Below, in pieces: positions 1-9,144 of a stretch of 64,000 nt of DNA. The notes below the pieces were generated by a model. That model ran no database searches. It had not been told where the DNA came from and was given only the letters and a program-made list of their open reading frames with translations. Positions within the stretch are counted from its first letter, which is position 1. Each line of letters begins with the position of its first letter. Made by a program: the position numbers and the translations under genes. This DNA comes from JBMDXK01 sp048594375 (GTDB taxonomy: Bacteria; Pseudomonadota; Alphaproteobacteria; Rhizobiales; Methylopilaceae), in NCBI GenBank assembly GCA_048594375.1, contig JBMDXK010000010.1, positions 16,099 through 80,098 on the forward strand, in the 5' to 3' direction.

Positions 1-210
1 CAAGCTTTTTCCAGCATTGTTTATCATGCCTGAGCCTGTGAGCCAACACCTTGTCTTGCGTTATGGGGCAGGAATTGATGGATTTCTGCAAGGAGATGTT
101 AACCCTTTCTGTTGTATGTTTTTTAACGATGAAAACATTTTTTGCATTTTTCTGGATACCCTCGACAGTGGGTTGCGAAAAATGCTTTTTTACACTGGAA
201 AAGCAATAGA

Positions 211-1761
211 ATGCGGTTGTCATTCAAGATTATCATGCTGAGTTCTGTCATGTGCGCAGGGGCGGTGACGCCTCTCACGGCGCAAGAGGCACAGCCTGAA
301 GATCCGATTGCAGGACTATTGCGCGGCAATCTGGATGAGCCGCAAGCGGTAGGCGCCAACGATGGAGGCGTTAATCGGGCGGCGCGTCCGCGGGTGGAAG
401 CGCCTGATATGCTGGAACCGCTTGATCCCGGTGCGCCGGCCATTGCGGATGCCGGTGATTATAACGCTGAGACTGCACCCAACGTGAATGCTAATGGCCC
501 TTTGCCTGAGGAGGCAAATGTTATCGGGCCTTTGCCAGACAATGATCCCGCTATTGTAGGTGCGATTAACAACCGCCCGCTTGGTGTAGAACCACCCCAA
601 CGCCTGTTGCGCCGTCCTCCGGATGAAGATGCTTATGCGCCTATGGGTGTGAGGGCGGGTTCGTTTGTCATTCGTCCTACTCTGGATGTGGGCGCGGGGT
701 ATAATACCAATTCTGCGGGCAATGCCGGTGGGGGTGGTGCCAGTTTGGGCCGCGTGAATGGTGATGTTGCGCTTGAATCCGAATGGAGCCGCCATGCGGT
801 CAATGCCACTGTGCGGGGTGACTACACCTATTACAAAGGCAATACCGATGATAACCAGCTTAACCTGAACGGTGATGTGCGTGGGCGGGTTGATATTACT
901 GCCACTACCAATGCGTTTGTGGGGCTGCGCGGTGGTCTGACTTCTGAACGGCAAGGCGATCCGAATCTGCCTGCTGGCGTGGTTGATCGTCCCCAGATTG
1001 CCAATGTTGGCGCAACAGTGGGCGGCACATGGAAGCCAAACCGTTTTGGCGTAACGCTGGAAGGTCTGTGGGACAAGCGCACCTATGACGATGCCAATCT
1101 GGGTGGCGGTGTGAAGGTTGATAACTCCGACCGTAACCTGAATGAATACGGGTTGCGTTTGCAAACGGAATACGATGTTTCCGATAAATTCACGCCTTTT
1201 GTGCAGGTTGGCCTTTACAAGCGCGAGCATGATGTTTTTCTTGACCGTAACGGCTTTGGCCGTGACTCTGCGGGTGCCAGTGCGGCGGTTGGGGCGCGCT
1301 ATAATCTTACCGATCTGGTTGAGCTAAACGGTTCGGTTGGCTTCCAGACCCAGCGTTATGATGATCCTCGCTTGCCCAATCTTTCAGGCGTATTGGCCAA
1401 TGGTTCGGTGGTATGGCGCCCAACGGCGCTGACAACCGTCACCTTCAATGCGGCTACTGCTTTTGAAGAAACCACCATTGCCAATTCTTCCGGTTCCGTC
1501 TCACACACGGGCGGCGTGCAGGTTGAGCATCGCTTGCGGCGCAATCTTATCTTGACCGGCGGTGCTTCTTTCGAGCGTGCCAATTTTGAAGGTGTTGACC
1601 GTACCGATAACACCATGCGCTTTGACAGCGGTATAGAATGGTTGATGAACCGCTCTCTCGCCTTGCGAGCCAATGTCGCGCACGAACGTCTTCACAGTTC
1701 TGTGGCGGGTGAAGATTATGATGCTACTCTTGTCCAGCTTGGCGTTCGCCTTCGCCGTTAA
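211..1761 (+). CDS. Outer-membrane beta-barrel protein (BBP2_2-like)
   Basis: 516 residues. The chosen ATG gives a clean signal peptide (MRLSFKIIMLSSVMCAGA, cleavage near TAQ/EA); a longer reading frame from 142 would put 23 charged residues ahead of it. After an acidic, Pro/Asn-rich linker (to about residue 145) comes a long stretch of alternating polar/hydrophobic strands rich in Gly, Asn and Tyr, starting near 'GVRAGSFVIRPTLDVGAGYN' and ending in the typical barrel C-terminus 'VQLGVRLRR'. This fits the putative beta-barrel porin 2 family, often linked to exopolysaccharide export in alphaproteobacteria; that role is inferred. The stop codon abuts a large inverted repeat. Confidence 0.8.
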   Translation: MRLSFKIIMLSSVMCAGAVTPLTAQEAQPEDPIAGLLRGNLDEPQAVGANDGGVNRAARPRVEAPDMLEPLDPGAPAIADAGDYNAETAPNVNANGPLPEEANVIGPLPDNDPAIVGAINNRPLGVEPPQRLLRRPPDEDAYAPMGVRAGSFVIRPTLDVGAGYNTNSAGNAGGGGASLGRVNGDVALESEWSRHAVNATVRGDYTYYKGNTDDNQLNLNGDVRGRVDITATTNAFVGLRGGLTSERQGDPNLPAGVVDRPQIANVGATVGGTWKPNRFGVTLEGLWDKRTYDDANLGGGVKVDNSDRNLNEYGLRLQTEYDVSDKFTPFVQVGLYKREHDVFLDRNGFGRDSAGASAAVGARYNLTDLVELNGSVGFQTQRYDDPRLPNLSGVLANGSVVWRPTALTTVTFNAATAFEETTIANSSGSVSHTGGVQVEHRLRRNLILTGGASFERANFEGVDRTDNTMRFDSGIEWLMNRSLALRANVAHERLHSSVAGEDYDATLVQLGVRLRR

Positions 1762-1884
1762 TGAACGGGTTAGGGTGGGTGTTAAGCACTGACTTTTTTG
1801 CGCTCCGGTACTCATGTACTTCGTGTACATTCCGTTCCGGTGCTCTCAAAGCCAGCACTTACCACCGCACCCTAACCCGTTCAT
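1761..1884. repeat. Intergenic palindromic repeat, copy 1 (perfect 17-bp arms)
   Basis: Arms ATGAACGGGTTAGGGTG (1761-1777) and its exact complement (1868-1884) enclose the core ctccggtactcatgtac / gtacattccgttccggtgctc. The left arm begins inside the stop codon of the preceding gene. Founding copy of the family described in the findings. Confidence 0.9.
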
Positions 1885-1897
1885 AGAGATGGTCTTG

Positions 1898-2000
1898 AGA
1901 GGGGGTATTAAGCACTGACTTTTTTGCGCTCCGGTACTCATGTACTTCATGTACATTCCGTTCCGGTGCTTTCAAAGCCAGCACTTACCACCGCACCCTC
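1898..2000. repeat. Intergenic palindromic repeat, copy 2
   Basis: The core is almost base-for-base identical to copy 1 (TTAAGCACTGAC...GCCAGCACTTACCACC), with shorter arms (GAGGGGG / CCCTC). Copies 1 and 2 form a recent-looking tandem duplication about 130 bp apart. Confidence 0.85.
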
Positions 2001-2032
2001 GACTTTGCCGCCTGACTATGGCATGTGAGGGC

Positions 2033-2440
2033 ATGATTCATTCTGCACGTTTTTTAAAAGATAAAGCAATTGTCACTGCGTTCGCGGTGTTTATTGCTTA
2101 TCTGTTTTTTTTGCAGGGTGTCATGGGTGGCCTTTCGCATGGAGCGATGGTTGCTTCCGGTGGATATCCTTATCCTGTGCTGTGCTCATCTGTGGGTACT
2201 GTGGCAGCGCCTCTTCCGGGTGATGATGGTGATGCCACTGCCAAACAGGTTGATTGTTTATGCACCGCATTATGCCGGTTTTCAGCCTCGCTTTCAGCGG
2301 CTGTGATTGGAGGCTCTGAAGGGTGGGTATTTCCCTTTAATAATCTGATCTTGGCCTATGCTCCGGATGCGCGTGAATTTCAGTCCTCAGCGTTGCGCCT
2401 GTTCATTGGTGAGCCGCGAGCGCCGCCTTTCTTTTCCTGA
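2033..2440 (+). CDS. DUF2946-like small membrane/periplasmic protein
   Basis: 135 residues. It has an N-terminal hydrophobic segment (residues 10-30), a Cys-containing middle region (VLCSS, DCLCTALC) and a C-terminal 'EPRAPP' motif. This layout is typical of DUF2946 proteins, which are commonly found next to copper or iron-uptake membrane proteins. The start at 2033 has GAGG only 2-3 nt upstream; 2018 is an alternative without a Shine-Dalgarno. The gene lies 41 nt before the PepSY protein and is probably co-transcribed with it. Function unknown; family assignment is tentative. Confidence 0.5.
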   Translation: MIHSARFLKDKAIVTAFAVFIAYLFFLQGVMGGLSHGAMVASGGYPYPVLCSSVGTVAAPLPGDDGDATAKQVDCLCTALCRFSASLSAAVIGGSEGWVFPFNNLILAYAPDAREFQSSALRLFIGEPRAPPFFS

Positions 2441-2481
2441 TGAGTCTGTTTTTTCCATTAAATTTTTTTCAGGAATTTATC

Positions 2482-3849
2482 ATGTCTGACTTTTCTTTCG
2501 GGCAGGAGCGCGCCAGCAATACCGCGCGTCCTGCAACCGATTTTTATCGCGCTGTCTGGCGGTGGCATTTTTACGCGGGTTTGCTGGTTTTGCCTTTTAT
2601 CATTACGCTTGCTGTCACAGGTGCGCTTTATCTTTTTCGGGATGAAGTGGACGCGCTTATTCATGCTGATCTCAAGCGTGTGGAAATGCCTTTAGAGGCT
2701 ACCGTTCTGCCACCATCTTCCATGGTTTCCATGGCGCTGGATGCGGTTGGTGGAAGAGCTGTAAAATTCACCGATCCTGCCACACCTCTCTCTTCTGCGG
2801 AAATAACGGTTGTTACGCCGGAGAATGTGCGGATTGCAGTCTATGTAAATCCTTATACGGGTCAGGTGCTGGGCTCGCTGCCTGATCGTGGTACAATTAT
2901 GTGGACAATCCGTTATCTCCACAGTCTCAAAACCTTTGGAACCTATGCCCGCGCAATGATTGAAATTGCGGGTGGCTGGTCAATTCTACTGGTGTTGACG
3001 GGTGTTTATCTCTGGTGGCCGCGCAAACAAAGAGGTGGTGTCATCACTGTGCGTGGCGCACCCTCAAAACGGGTTTTCTGGCGTGATACCCACGCTGTTC
3101 TGGGCATCATTGTGGGCTTTTTTATTGTATTTCTGGCCTTCACAGGTATGCCGTGGTCAGGTGTATGGGGCAAACAGGTCAATCAATGGGCGAACGGTCA
3201 TAACTATGGTTATCCTGCTGGTGTGCGGGTACAGATCCCCATGTCCGATGTGCGGCTGAATGATGAAGCCAAAACCGCATGGACGCTGGAACAGGCGCAG
3301 ATTCCAAAGTCTCTCGCTTCTACAGAAGCTGCTGCACCCATAGGAATTGATAAGGCGGTGGCTATTTTCATGGAGCTTGGCTTGCACCGTGGTTTTGCAG
3401 TGAATGTGCCGTCCAGCACCACGGGCGTTTACAGTGGCTCGGTTTATCCCGATGCGATTGACCAGCAGCGCGTGGTGCATCTGGATCAATATTCCGGCAA
3501 ACCACTGGTGGATGTCAGTTATGCTCAGTATGGTCCGCTGGGGCGTTGGCTGGAATACGGCATCAATATCCATCTTGGTCAACAGTTTGGAGTGGCGAAC
3601 CAGTTGGTGTTGCTGGCGGCATGTATCGGCATGGTTCTTCTGGCAGTTTCGGCTGGCATTATGTGGTGGAAACGTCGCCCGTCAGGTTCCATGGGTGTAC
3701 CACCCCTGCCAGCAAATCGCCGGGTGTTTCGTGGATTACTGGCGTTGTTGATTGTGGGTGGAATTATTTTTCCGCTGGTGGGATTGTCTTTGCTGGTAAT
3801 GCTGCTGATGGATGTAAGTTACATCTGGCTTAAAAAACGTTACGCCTGA
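2482..3849 (+). CDS. PepSY-associated transmembrane protein
   Basis: 455 residues. Start chosen for AGGA 7 nt upstream; an in-frame ATG at 2440 overlaps the previous stop but would add 14 unneeded residues. There are five transmembrane segments: about residues 34-57, 158-180, 208-230, 376-400 and 418-445. Two PepSY-type periplasmic regions lie between them, and 'WRWHFYAGLLVLPF' and 'LHSLKTFG' carry the conserved His residues. These proteins are usually near TonB-dependent siderophore receptors and are thought to be ferric-siderophore reductases; no receptor is in this window. It probably forms an operon with the DUF2946-like gene and is followed by a strong terminator. Confidence 0.85.
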   Translation: MSDFSFGQERASNTARPATDFYRAVWRWHFYAGLLVLPFIITLAVTGALYLFRDEVDALIHADLKRVEMPLEATVLPPSSMVSMALDAVGGRAVKFTDPATPLSSAEITVVTPENVRIAVYVNPYTGQVLGSLPDRGTIMWTIRYLHSLKTFGTYARAMIEIAGGWSILLVLTGVYLWWPRKQRGGVITVRGAPSKRVFWRDTHAVLGIIVGFFIVFLAFTGMPWSGVWGKQVNQWANGHNYGYPAGVRVQIPMSDVRLNDEAKTAWTLEQAQIPKSLASTEAAAPIGIDKAVAIFMELGLHRGFAVNVPSSTTGVYSGSVYPDAIDQQRVVHLDQYSGKPLVDVSYAQYGPLGRWLEYGINIHLGQQFGVANQLVLLAACIGMVLLAVSAGIMWWKRRPSGSMGVPPLPANRRVFRGLLALLIVGGIIFPLVGLSLLVMLLMDVSYIWLKKRYA

Positions 3850-3855
3850 ATGCAC

Positions 3856-3884
3856 AAAAGCGGGGTTTGCGCCCCGCTTTTTTT
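3856..3884 (+). terminator. Rho-independent terminator between convergent genes
   Basis: Stem AAAGCGGGG/CCCCGCTTT followed by a T run. The opposite side also has four T residues in the minus sense, so it can serve galU as well. Confidence 0.85.
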
Positions 3885-3904
3885 AACAGATATTGTTGTT
3901 CAAC

Positions 3905-4807
3905 TTACTCAGCAGCCTGTTGTTTATCTTGTGACAGAAGGCTTGCCAGTTCTGCGCGGAAATCCTCACTCAGGTCTGGCCGGTCGAGTGCATAGGCGAC
4001 GTTCGCCGCAAGGAAGCCGATTTTAGAACCGCAGTCAAAGATGCGGCCACCAAAGCGGAAGCCGAAGAAGTCCTGTTTTTCCATCAGGGAAAGCATGGCA
4101 TCGGTGAGCTGGATTTCGCCACCTGCACCGGCAGCCTGATGGGAGAGCAGATCAAAAATTTCCGGTTGCAGGATGTAACGGCCAGAGATCATGTAGTTGG
4201 AGGGCGCTTCTTCTGGTTTTGGTTTTTCCACCATGGAGGTGATGCGGAAACCTTTGCCGCGGCTTTCACCCACGCCTGCAATACCGTATTGATTGGTTTG
4301 GGATTGTGGTACTTCATGCACTGCCAGAACGTTGCCGCCCTGACCGTTATACACATCAATCATTTCTTCAAGGCAGCTTTTGGGAGCCTGATGCAGCATA
4401 TCGGGCAGCAGCAGGGCGAAAGGTTCATTTCCAACCAGTTCGCGCGCGCACCATACGGCGTGACCCAGCCCCAACGGTTCTTGCTGGCGGGTGAAGCTGG
4501 TTTGTCCTGCACCGGGTAAATCTGTTTCCAGCACATGCAATTCTTTGAGCTTGTTGCGGCGTTTAAGGGTTGCTTCCAGTTCGTATTGTTTATCGAAGTG
4601 ATCCTCAATAACGCTTTTGTTGCGGCCTGTCACAAAGATAAAATGCTCAATACCGGCGGCGCGGGCTTCGTCCACCACATGTTGGATAACAGGGCGATCC
4701 ACCACGGTCAGCATTTCTTTGGGCATGGCTTTGGTGGCGGGCAAAAAGCGTGTGCCTAGACCTGCTACAGGGAAAACGGCTTTACGGATTTTGCGAAAAG
4801 AACTCAT
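3905..4807 (-). CDS. galU: UTP--glucose-1-phosphate uridylyltransferase
   Basis: 300 residues, normal length for GalU. It makes UDP-glucose from UTP and glucose-1-phosphate for polysaccharide and lipopolysaccharide synthesis. The nucleotidyltransferase motif 'GLGTRFLPATKAMPKE' (residues 17-31) binds the nucleotide, followed by 'VDRPVIQHVVDEA'; 'EKPKPEEAPSN' and 'GGEIQLTDAM' are typical GalU segments. The reading frame is open further upstream to 4990, but homology starts at the chosen ATG. UDP-glucose is also the substrate of galE at 28.8 kb. Convergent with the PepSY gene; downstream of fliP on the same strand. Confidence 0.95.
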   Translation of the reverse strand: MSSFRKIRKAVFPVAGLGTRFLPATKAMPKEMLTVVDRPVIQHVVDEARAAGIEHFIFVTGRNKSVIEDHFDKQYELEATLKRRNKLKELHVLETDLPGAGQTSFTRQQEPLGLGHAVWCARELVGNEPFALLLPDMLHQAPKSCLEEMIDVYNGQGGNVLAVHEVPQSQTNQYGIAGVGESRGKGFRITSMVEKPKPEEAPSNYMISGRYILQPEIFDLLSHQAAGAGGEIQLTDAMLSLMEKQDFFGFRFGGRIFDCGSKIGFLAANVAYALDRPDLSEDFRAELASLLSQDKQQAAE

Positions 4808-4925
4808 GAAGATTATCCATTCTGGGAGTACTGAATGCTTGCAGGTTAGGCGTGTAATTGTGTTGAAAGCAAGATGATTGTTTTGAAACAGCTTTTCGCG
4901 CACATTCTTTTTAAGACGTGACGCG

Positions 4926-5789
4926 TCAGCCTGTTCCAAAACTCTGAACAAGCGAGCCTGCCAAAAGGTTCCAGCCATCCACCAACACAAAGAAGATAAG
5001 CTTGAAAGGCAGGGAAACCAGCACTGGCGGCAGCATCATCATCCCCATGGACATCAGGATAGAGGCCACCACAAGGTCAATGATGAGAAAAGGAATAAAC
5101 AGCAAAAAGCCGATTTCAAAGGCGCGGCGCAGCTCGGAAATCATAAACGCTGGCACCAGAATGCGCAGACTGACTTCTTGTGGTGTTTCCGGTTGGGGGG
5201 CATTGGCCAGATCAAGAAACAGACGCAAATCTTTTTCGCGCACTTGTTTGAGCATAAACTCACGGAATGGCTGTGCAATTTGTACCCCGGCCTCGCGCGG
5301 TTCCATCTGGCCTTCAATCATCGGACGGATGCCTGTGTCATAGGCTTGCTCGAAGGCGGGCTGCATGATGAAGCCGGTCAGAAACAGCGCCAGAGCAATC
5401 ATGACAATATTCGGCGGTGCGGATTGTGTCCCCAGTGCGGAGCGCAGCAAAGACAGCACAATCACAATACGGGTGAACGATGTCACCATGACAAGGATGG
5501 AAGGCGCCAAGCTTAACACGGTGAGCATGGCCACCAGTTGGAAAGCCCGTTCGGTAATCCCTCCATTGGGGCCAAGATCAACGGTTACCGATTGCGCATA
5601 AGCAACCGGAATCAGCAGCGTAGCGAGCAGAAAAACCGCAAGACCGGCAAAGCATTTCAGAGCATGGCGTTTGCCGGACGACGTGGCTTCATGCTCTGAG
5701 GGAGTGTTGTGAGACAATTTTCTACGCAATACAGTAGTGTACATTTGCCGGAACCAGAGGCGCGCGCAGGAAAATTGCGTTGGCTGCAT
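4926..5789 (-). CDS. fliP: Flagellar biosynthetic protein FliP
   Basis: 287 residues, longer than the usual 245 or so because of about 40 residues before the signal-like segment 'CFAGLAVFLLATLLIPVAYAQ'. FliP forms the core of the type III export gate with FliQ and FliR in the inner membrane. Conserved stretches include 'MLTVLSLAPSILVMVTSFTR', 'PNIVMIALALFLTGF' and 'ILMSMGMMMLPPV'. The start lies directly after the fliO stop (0-nt gap) with GGGGA upstream, so the two are translationally coupled; ATG at 5744 is an alternative start. Confidence 0.95.
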   Translation of the reverse strand: MQPTQFSCARLWFRQMYTTVLRRKLSHNTPSEHEATSSGKRHALKCFAGLAVFLLATLLIPVAYAQSVTVDLGPNGGITERAFQLVAMLTVLSLAPSILVMVTSFTRIVIVLSLLRSALGTQSAPPNIVMIALALFLTGFIMQPAFEQAYDTGIRPMIEGQMEPREAGVQIAQPFREFMLKQVREKDLRLFLDLANAPQPETPQEVSLRILVPAFMISELRRAFEIGFLLFIPFLIIDLVVASILMSMGMMMLPPVLVSLPFKLIFFVLVDGWNLLAGSLVQSFGTG

Positions 5790-7133
5790 TTATTTGTCCC
5801 CGCGGCCCAGAAGATTTGCCATTTCTTCTTCCAGAGCATCCAGTGCTGAAGGCGCAGGTGCTTTTGGCGGTGCGCTGGCCGGTGGTGGCGGTGTCGGTGC
5901 CTGTGTTACGGGTGCGGGCGGTGCAGACGGCATCGGCGGGGCTTCGGCTGTCTGCGTGTTTATGGAGGGGGGTGTATCCTCCCGTGATGCGGGTTCTTTT
6001 GCATCGGGCGCGGGTTCTGCGGCTGCGGGTGGTTCCTTTGCCTCAGGTGGCGGGGGTGCCGCAGAGCGTTGCGCGACACTGGCAATTGCTTTGGTGGCGA
6101 AGGATGAAACCGAGTTTTCAACGGGGCGGGTGGGCGCTGGCTCCGCTGCGGGTTTTGGATTGTTGCCCATAAAGGAGGGTGGTGCAGCCGGTGTCGGTGC
6201 GGATGCAGCTGGCGGTGTCACAGGCGCAGCGTGTGCAGGAGCCGGTGTCTGTGCTGCGGGTGGTGGCGCAGCAGGACGTGCGGTTTGTGGACGGCTTTTT
6301 AGGGCTTCTTCCAGCTTTTTCTCGATGTCTGCAAACAGCGGATCAATGTCGGTGCGTGTTTTTGCCGGTGCTGTTGCAGGAGGAGTGGCGGGCGGTGTGG
6401 CTGCGGCGGGAGCGGCAGCGGGTGGCGGAGCCTGTTCGGCCGAATCAGCTGCCGGTGGCGTTACGGGGAGCGGCGTTGCCAGCGAGCGTCCCAGCGGTGT
6501 GCTGGATGCCAGCGGCGGCATTGGCCGTTGTGGTGCGGTGGGCTGTGCAGCGTCGCGTGCGGCATTATTTGCCGCTGGAAGAGCAGGATTTGCCGCAGGA
6601 GGGGTAATGGGGGGGCGCGGCCGCAAATCAGGCCGTCCGCTGCCGCCAAAACCTGCCGTAAGCGGTGGTGCAACAGGGGGTGGAGCGGCGGGGCGTTGCG
6701 GCGGTGTGTAGGGTGCGGGTTGCGCGTTCTGCGCAGGATTGCGTTGTGTGGCAGGGTGTTGCGGCGGGTTTTGTTCCGGTGCAGGTGCCAGTGGCAGGCT
6801 CATTTGAGCGGGGCGCTGGTCACGTTGTCCGGGAATGCGCACGATTTCGTTTTCCACAACCACATCGTTGGGGCCACCAATCATGAGGAGGTGTTCCACA
6901 TTGTCGCGGCGAATCAGAATCAGTTTGCGCCGTCCATCAATGGAAAACACATCGAGAATTCCGAGCCTTGGCTGGCGGTTGCGGTTGGCTGCGCCTTCAA
7001 GGCGCCGGTAGCCTGAGAAGCGTTTGATGCCCCATGCGCTCAGGCCGATAAGGCCAAGAACCACAGCAAAAGCAAGGAGAAAACGTATGGCCAGCGGCAG
7101 TTCAGTACCGAAGAGCTGATCGAGAAAACCCAT
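5790..7133 (-). CDS. fliO: Flagellar biosynthetic protein FliO with long Pro/Ala-rich tail
   Basis: 447 residues. The N-terminus fits FliO: one membrane span (about 15-36), then 'RRLEGAANRNRQPRLGILDVF' and 'RRKLILIRRDNVEHLLMIGG' (residues 43-86), a small cytoplasmic domain. Roughly residues 105-430 are low-complexity, dominated by Pro, Ala, Thr and Gln, ending in an acidic helix 'SALDALEEEMANLLGRG'. FliO is usually 100-150 residues and helps FliP assemble; the 300-residue disordered extension is unusual. First gene of the fliO-fliP pair, divergent from flgB. Confidence 0.85.
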   Translation of the reverse strand: MGFLDQLFGTELPLAIRFLLAFAVVLGLIGLSAWGIKRFSGYRRLEGAANRNRQPRLGILDVFSIDGRRKLILIRRDNVEHLLMIGGPNDVVVENEIVRIPGQRDQRPAQMSLPLAPAPEQNPPQHPATQRNPAQNAQPAPYTPPQRPAAPPPVAPPLTAGFGGSGRPDLRPRPPITPPAANPALPAANNAARDAAQPTAPQRPMPPLASSTPLGRSLATPLPVTPPAADSAEQAPPPAAAPAAATPPATPPATAPAKTRTDIDPLFADIEKKLEEALKSRPQTARPAAPPPAAQTPAPAHAAPVTPPAASAPTPAAPPSFMGNNPKPAAEPAPTRPVENSVSSFATKAIASVAQRSAAPPPPEAKEPPAAAEPAPDAKEPASREDTPPSINTQTAEAPPMPSAPPAPVTQAPTPPPPASAPPKAPAPSALDALEEEMANLLGRGDK

Positions 7134-7392
7134 GGCTATCCCCTTAAATGTTGGTCATTGGATGAGTGCGGCTGAACTGGCGCGATTCATGCAAGACGAA
7201 AAAACGTTTTTTATCTTTTGCCTTAAGGATAGCTAATAAATACTAAATGTTTTCCTTAAAAAGAACAGATTTAGCACCGCTAGGCAACAGGGAAATGCAC
7301 AGGCTTGTTAGCAATAAGGATGAGACGCTGTTAACCGGCGGTTAACCCTATTAACGGCAAGTTAAACCAGATGAAGCGCAAAAGGAACTCCC

Positions 7393-7800
7393 ATGCTGTT
7401 CGGTGACATCACGCTTGTGAACATGATGAAGCAGAAAATGCAGTGGCATGAAGCCCGGCAAAAAGTGCTGAGTGACAATGTGTCGAATGCTGAAACGCCG
7501 GGTTTCCGGGCGCGGGATATAGCGGCGCCTCAGTTTGAATTGCCCAAAGGTGGCGCGGGTTACATCAAGCCTGTGGTGTTGGCGGCGACTGCTTCGGGTC
7601 ATATTGATCCGCGTCAGAGTGGTGCCAGTCATCATGCAAAGCCTTATACAACTTATGAAACCACACCGGAAGGCAATGCGGTGGTGCTGGAAGAAGAAGT
7701 CATGCGTGTGAGCCAGAACGCTATGGATTATCAGGCTGTTACCGAGCTTTATCGTAAAGGATTGGGCTTTGTGCGTACAGCCCTTGGTCGTGGAGGCTAG
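7393..7800 (+). CDS. flgB: Flagellar basal-body rod protein FlgB
   Basis: 135 residues, normal FlgB length. Proximal rod component exported through the FliP gate. The N-terminal flagellar rod motif 'RQKVLSDNVSNAETPGFRARDI' (residues 22-43) and the C-terminal helix 'AMDYQAVTELYRKGLGFVRTALG' match the family. AAAGGAA lies 7 nt upstream of the ATG. Divergent from fliO, with a 259-bp AT-rich gap that should hold both promoters. The gene is followed by a palindromic repeat before flgC. Confidence 0.95.
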   Translation: MLFGDITLVNMMKQKMQWHEARQKVLSDNVSNAETPGFRARDIAAPQFELPKGGAGYIKPVVLAATASGHIDPRQSGASHHAKPYTTYETTPEGNAVVLEEEVMRVSQNAMDYQAVTELYRKGLGFVRTALGRGG

Positions 7801-7924
7801 AATGCGACTGCGGTGGGTGACTGGTACAGGTCTGTCTGCGCTTCGGTACTCACGTACGTTCAGTGCGCTGCGTTCCGATGCTCAAAAAATAAGTACTTTC
7901 TACCTCTCCATACACCATTCATAG
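7801..7924. repeat. Intergenic palindromic repeat, copy 3
   Basis: Begins right after the flgB stop. Core TTCGGTACTCACGTAC...GTGCGCTGCGTTCCGATGCTC; short arms AGAATG and CATTCAT. It separates flgB from flgC, which are normally tightly linked. The rest of the 300-bp gap to flgC shows no gene. Confidence 0.8.
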
Positions 7925-8101
7925 AGAGCCGTCTAAGAGGTCGTTGGAATTTATTTTTGAAGTGGTCACCCCTCTATCAGGGTCTCATTGGGTTTGTGTT
8001 TCAAAAATGCGTCTCACATTCCGGCGTGAAGTGTTGGTTGGCCTGTTTCTTGCTGTGTACTGCGTAACCTGAAATGAAGTATTCAATGAAAGAGATACGC
8101 G

Positions 8102-8512
8102 ATGGATTTTGCAACATCATTGGCCTTGTCTGCGGCGGGTCTTAAAGCGCAATCGGGTCGGATGCGCGTTATTGCTGAAAATCTTGCCAATGTGGATTCA
8201 ACGGCTTCCGCGCCGGGGCGTGATCCTTATCGCCGTAAGATTCCGAGTTTTAAATCCGAGCTGGATCGTGAGCTGGATGTGCGCAAAGTTGCTTTGGGGC
8301 GTATTCAATATGATCGCGCTCCTTTTAAGGTCAAGTATGATCCCAGCCATCCCGCAGCCGATGCCATGGGCAATGTCCGGTTGCCGAATGTGGATAGTCT
8401 GGTGGAGCAGATGGATATGAAAGAAGCCCAGCGCAGTTACGAGGCTAATCTGGGGGTTATCACAGCAACCCGCCGGATGATGTCCCAGACGATTGGTATT
8501 TTAAGAGCGTAA
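8102..8512 (+). CDS. flgC: Flagellar basal-body rod protein FlgC
   Basis: 136 residues, normal length. Proximal rod protein that stacks on FlgB. N-terminal 'SAAGLKAQSGRMRVIAENLANVDST' (residues 10-34) is the conserved rod/hook signature; the C-terminal 'MKEAQRSYEANLGVITATRRMM' helix completes the coiled-coil D0 domain. A short GAGA lies upstream of the ATG. Followed by fliE 176 bp downstream. Confidence 0.95.
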   Translation: MDFATSLALSAAGLKAQSGRMRVIAENLANVDSTASAPGRDPYRRKIPSFKSELDRELDVRKVALGRIQYDRAPFKVKYDPSHPAADAMGNVRLPNVDSLVEQMDMKEAQRSYEANLGVITATRRMMSQTIGILRA

Positions 8513-8688
8513 CATATTGTTAGGTTTGTTTTTGGTTGTTGTGTCCAATGGATGTATTCCTTCTTGAAAGAAGAAAGAAGTGCATTCATATACAGTCAGT
8601 TCTGTTCAATATTATTTTTACGGTCTGGCATAAGTAGAGTATTTTTGTTTGCGTTGCCTTGTTCATTCTATTCTTTAAAGAGGGTAAC

Positions 8689-9027
8689 ATGCTCGATTCA
8701 ATTACTTCCGCGGCTGGAGCCTATAAAAATATTGCACAGCTTACCTCCTCAGGCAGTGCAACGCTGGGTGCCGGTGTTGATAAGCTTGCGGCCACAACGG
8801 CTCAGGAACCCAAGGGTTTTGGGCAGATGGTCAATAATTTTATTTCCCAGGTTGAAGGCGCGGGTCAAAAAGCCGATACCCAAAGCGCCATGGCTGTGCA
8901 AGGCAAAGCCAACATGGTTGATATGGTTACGGCCATTTCCGAAAGCGAAGTTGCGTTGCAGACTTTGGTGAGTTTCCGTGACAGGGCTATCAGCGCCTAC
9001 GAAGAAATCATGCGTATGCCTATTTAA
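8689..9027 (+). CDS. fliE: Flagellar hook-basal body complex protein FliE
   Basis: 112 residues, normal size. FliE links the MS ring to the rod and is needed for export of other rod proteins. The C-terminal half 'KANMVDMVTAISESEVALQTLVSFRDRAISAYEEIMRMPI' carries the typical FliE ending 'AYEEIMRMPI'. ATG at 8689 is preceded by AGAGGG at 5 nt; an in-frame ATG at 8659 lacks this. Last of the flgB-flgC-fliE run; the stop codon TAA forms the start of a repeat arm. Confidence 0.93.
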   Translation: MLDSITSAAGAYKNIAQLTSSGSATLGAGVDKLAATTAQEPKGFGQMVNNFISQVEGAGQKADTQSAMAVQGKANMVDMVTAISESEVALQTLVSFRDRAISAYEEIMRMPI

Positions 9028-9144
9028 AACGGGTTTCTTGGCCTTCTAGCCCCGATTTGTCTGCGATCCGCTGCTCACGTACCTGAAGTACGCTGCGCTG
9101 CGGTTCTCGCCCAACCGGCCTATAAGCCGCAAGCAACCCGTTTT
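9026..9144. repeat. Intergenic palindromic repeat, copy 4
   Basis: Arms AAAACGGGTT (9026-9035) and AACCCGTTTT (9135-9144), with core CTGCTCACGTACCTGAAGTACGCTGCGC between them. First unit of a tandem pair with a 116-bp period. Confidence 0.9.

Noticed and set aside
1..241. 74-codon frame at the window start (17-241)
   Set aside because: No ribosome-binding site, and it overlaps the signal peptide of the beta-barrel gene in another frame.
316..1230. 304-codon minus-strand open frame inside the beta-barrel gene
   Set aside because: Complete overlap with a gene that has a signal peptide and barrel pattern; its own product is low-quality (Arg/Ile/His-rich) with no motif.
5737..6711. 324-codon plus-strand frame opposite fliO
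   Set aside because: Gly/Ala/Val-rich shadow of the Pro/Ala-rich fliO tail on the opposite strand.
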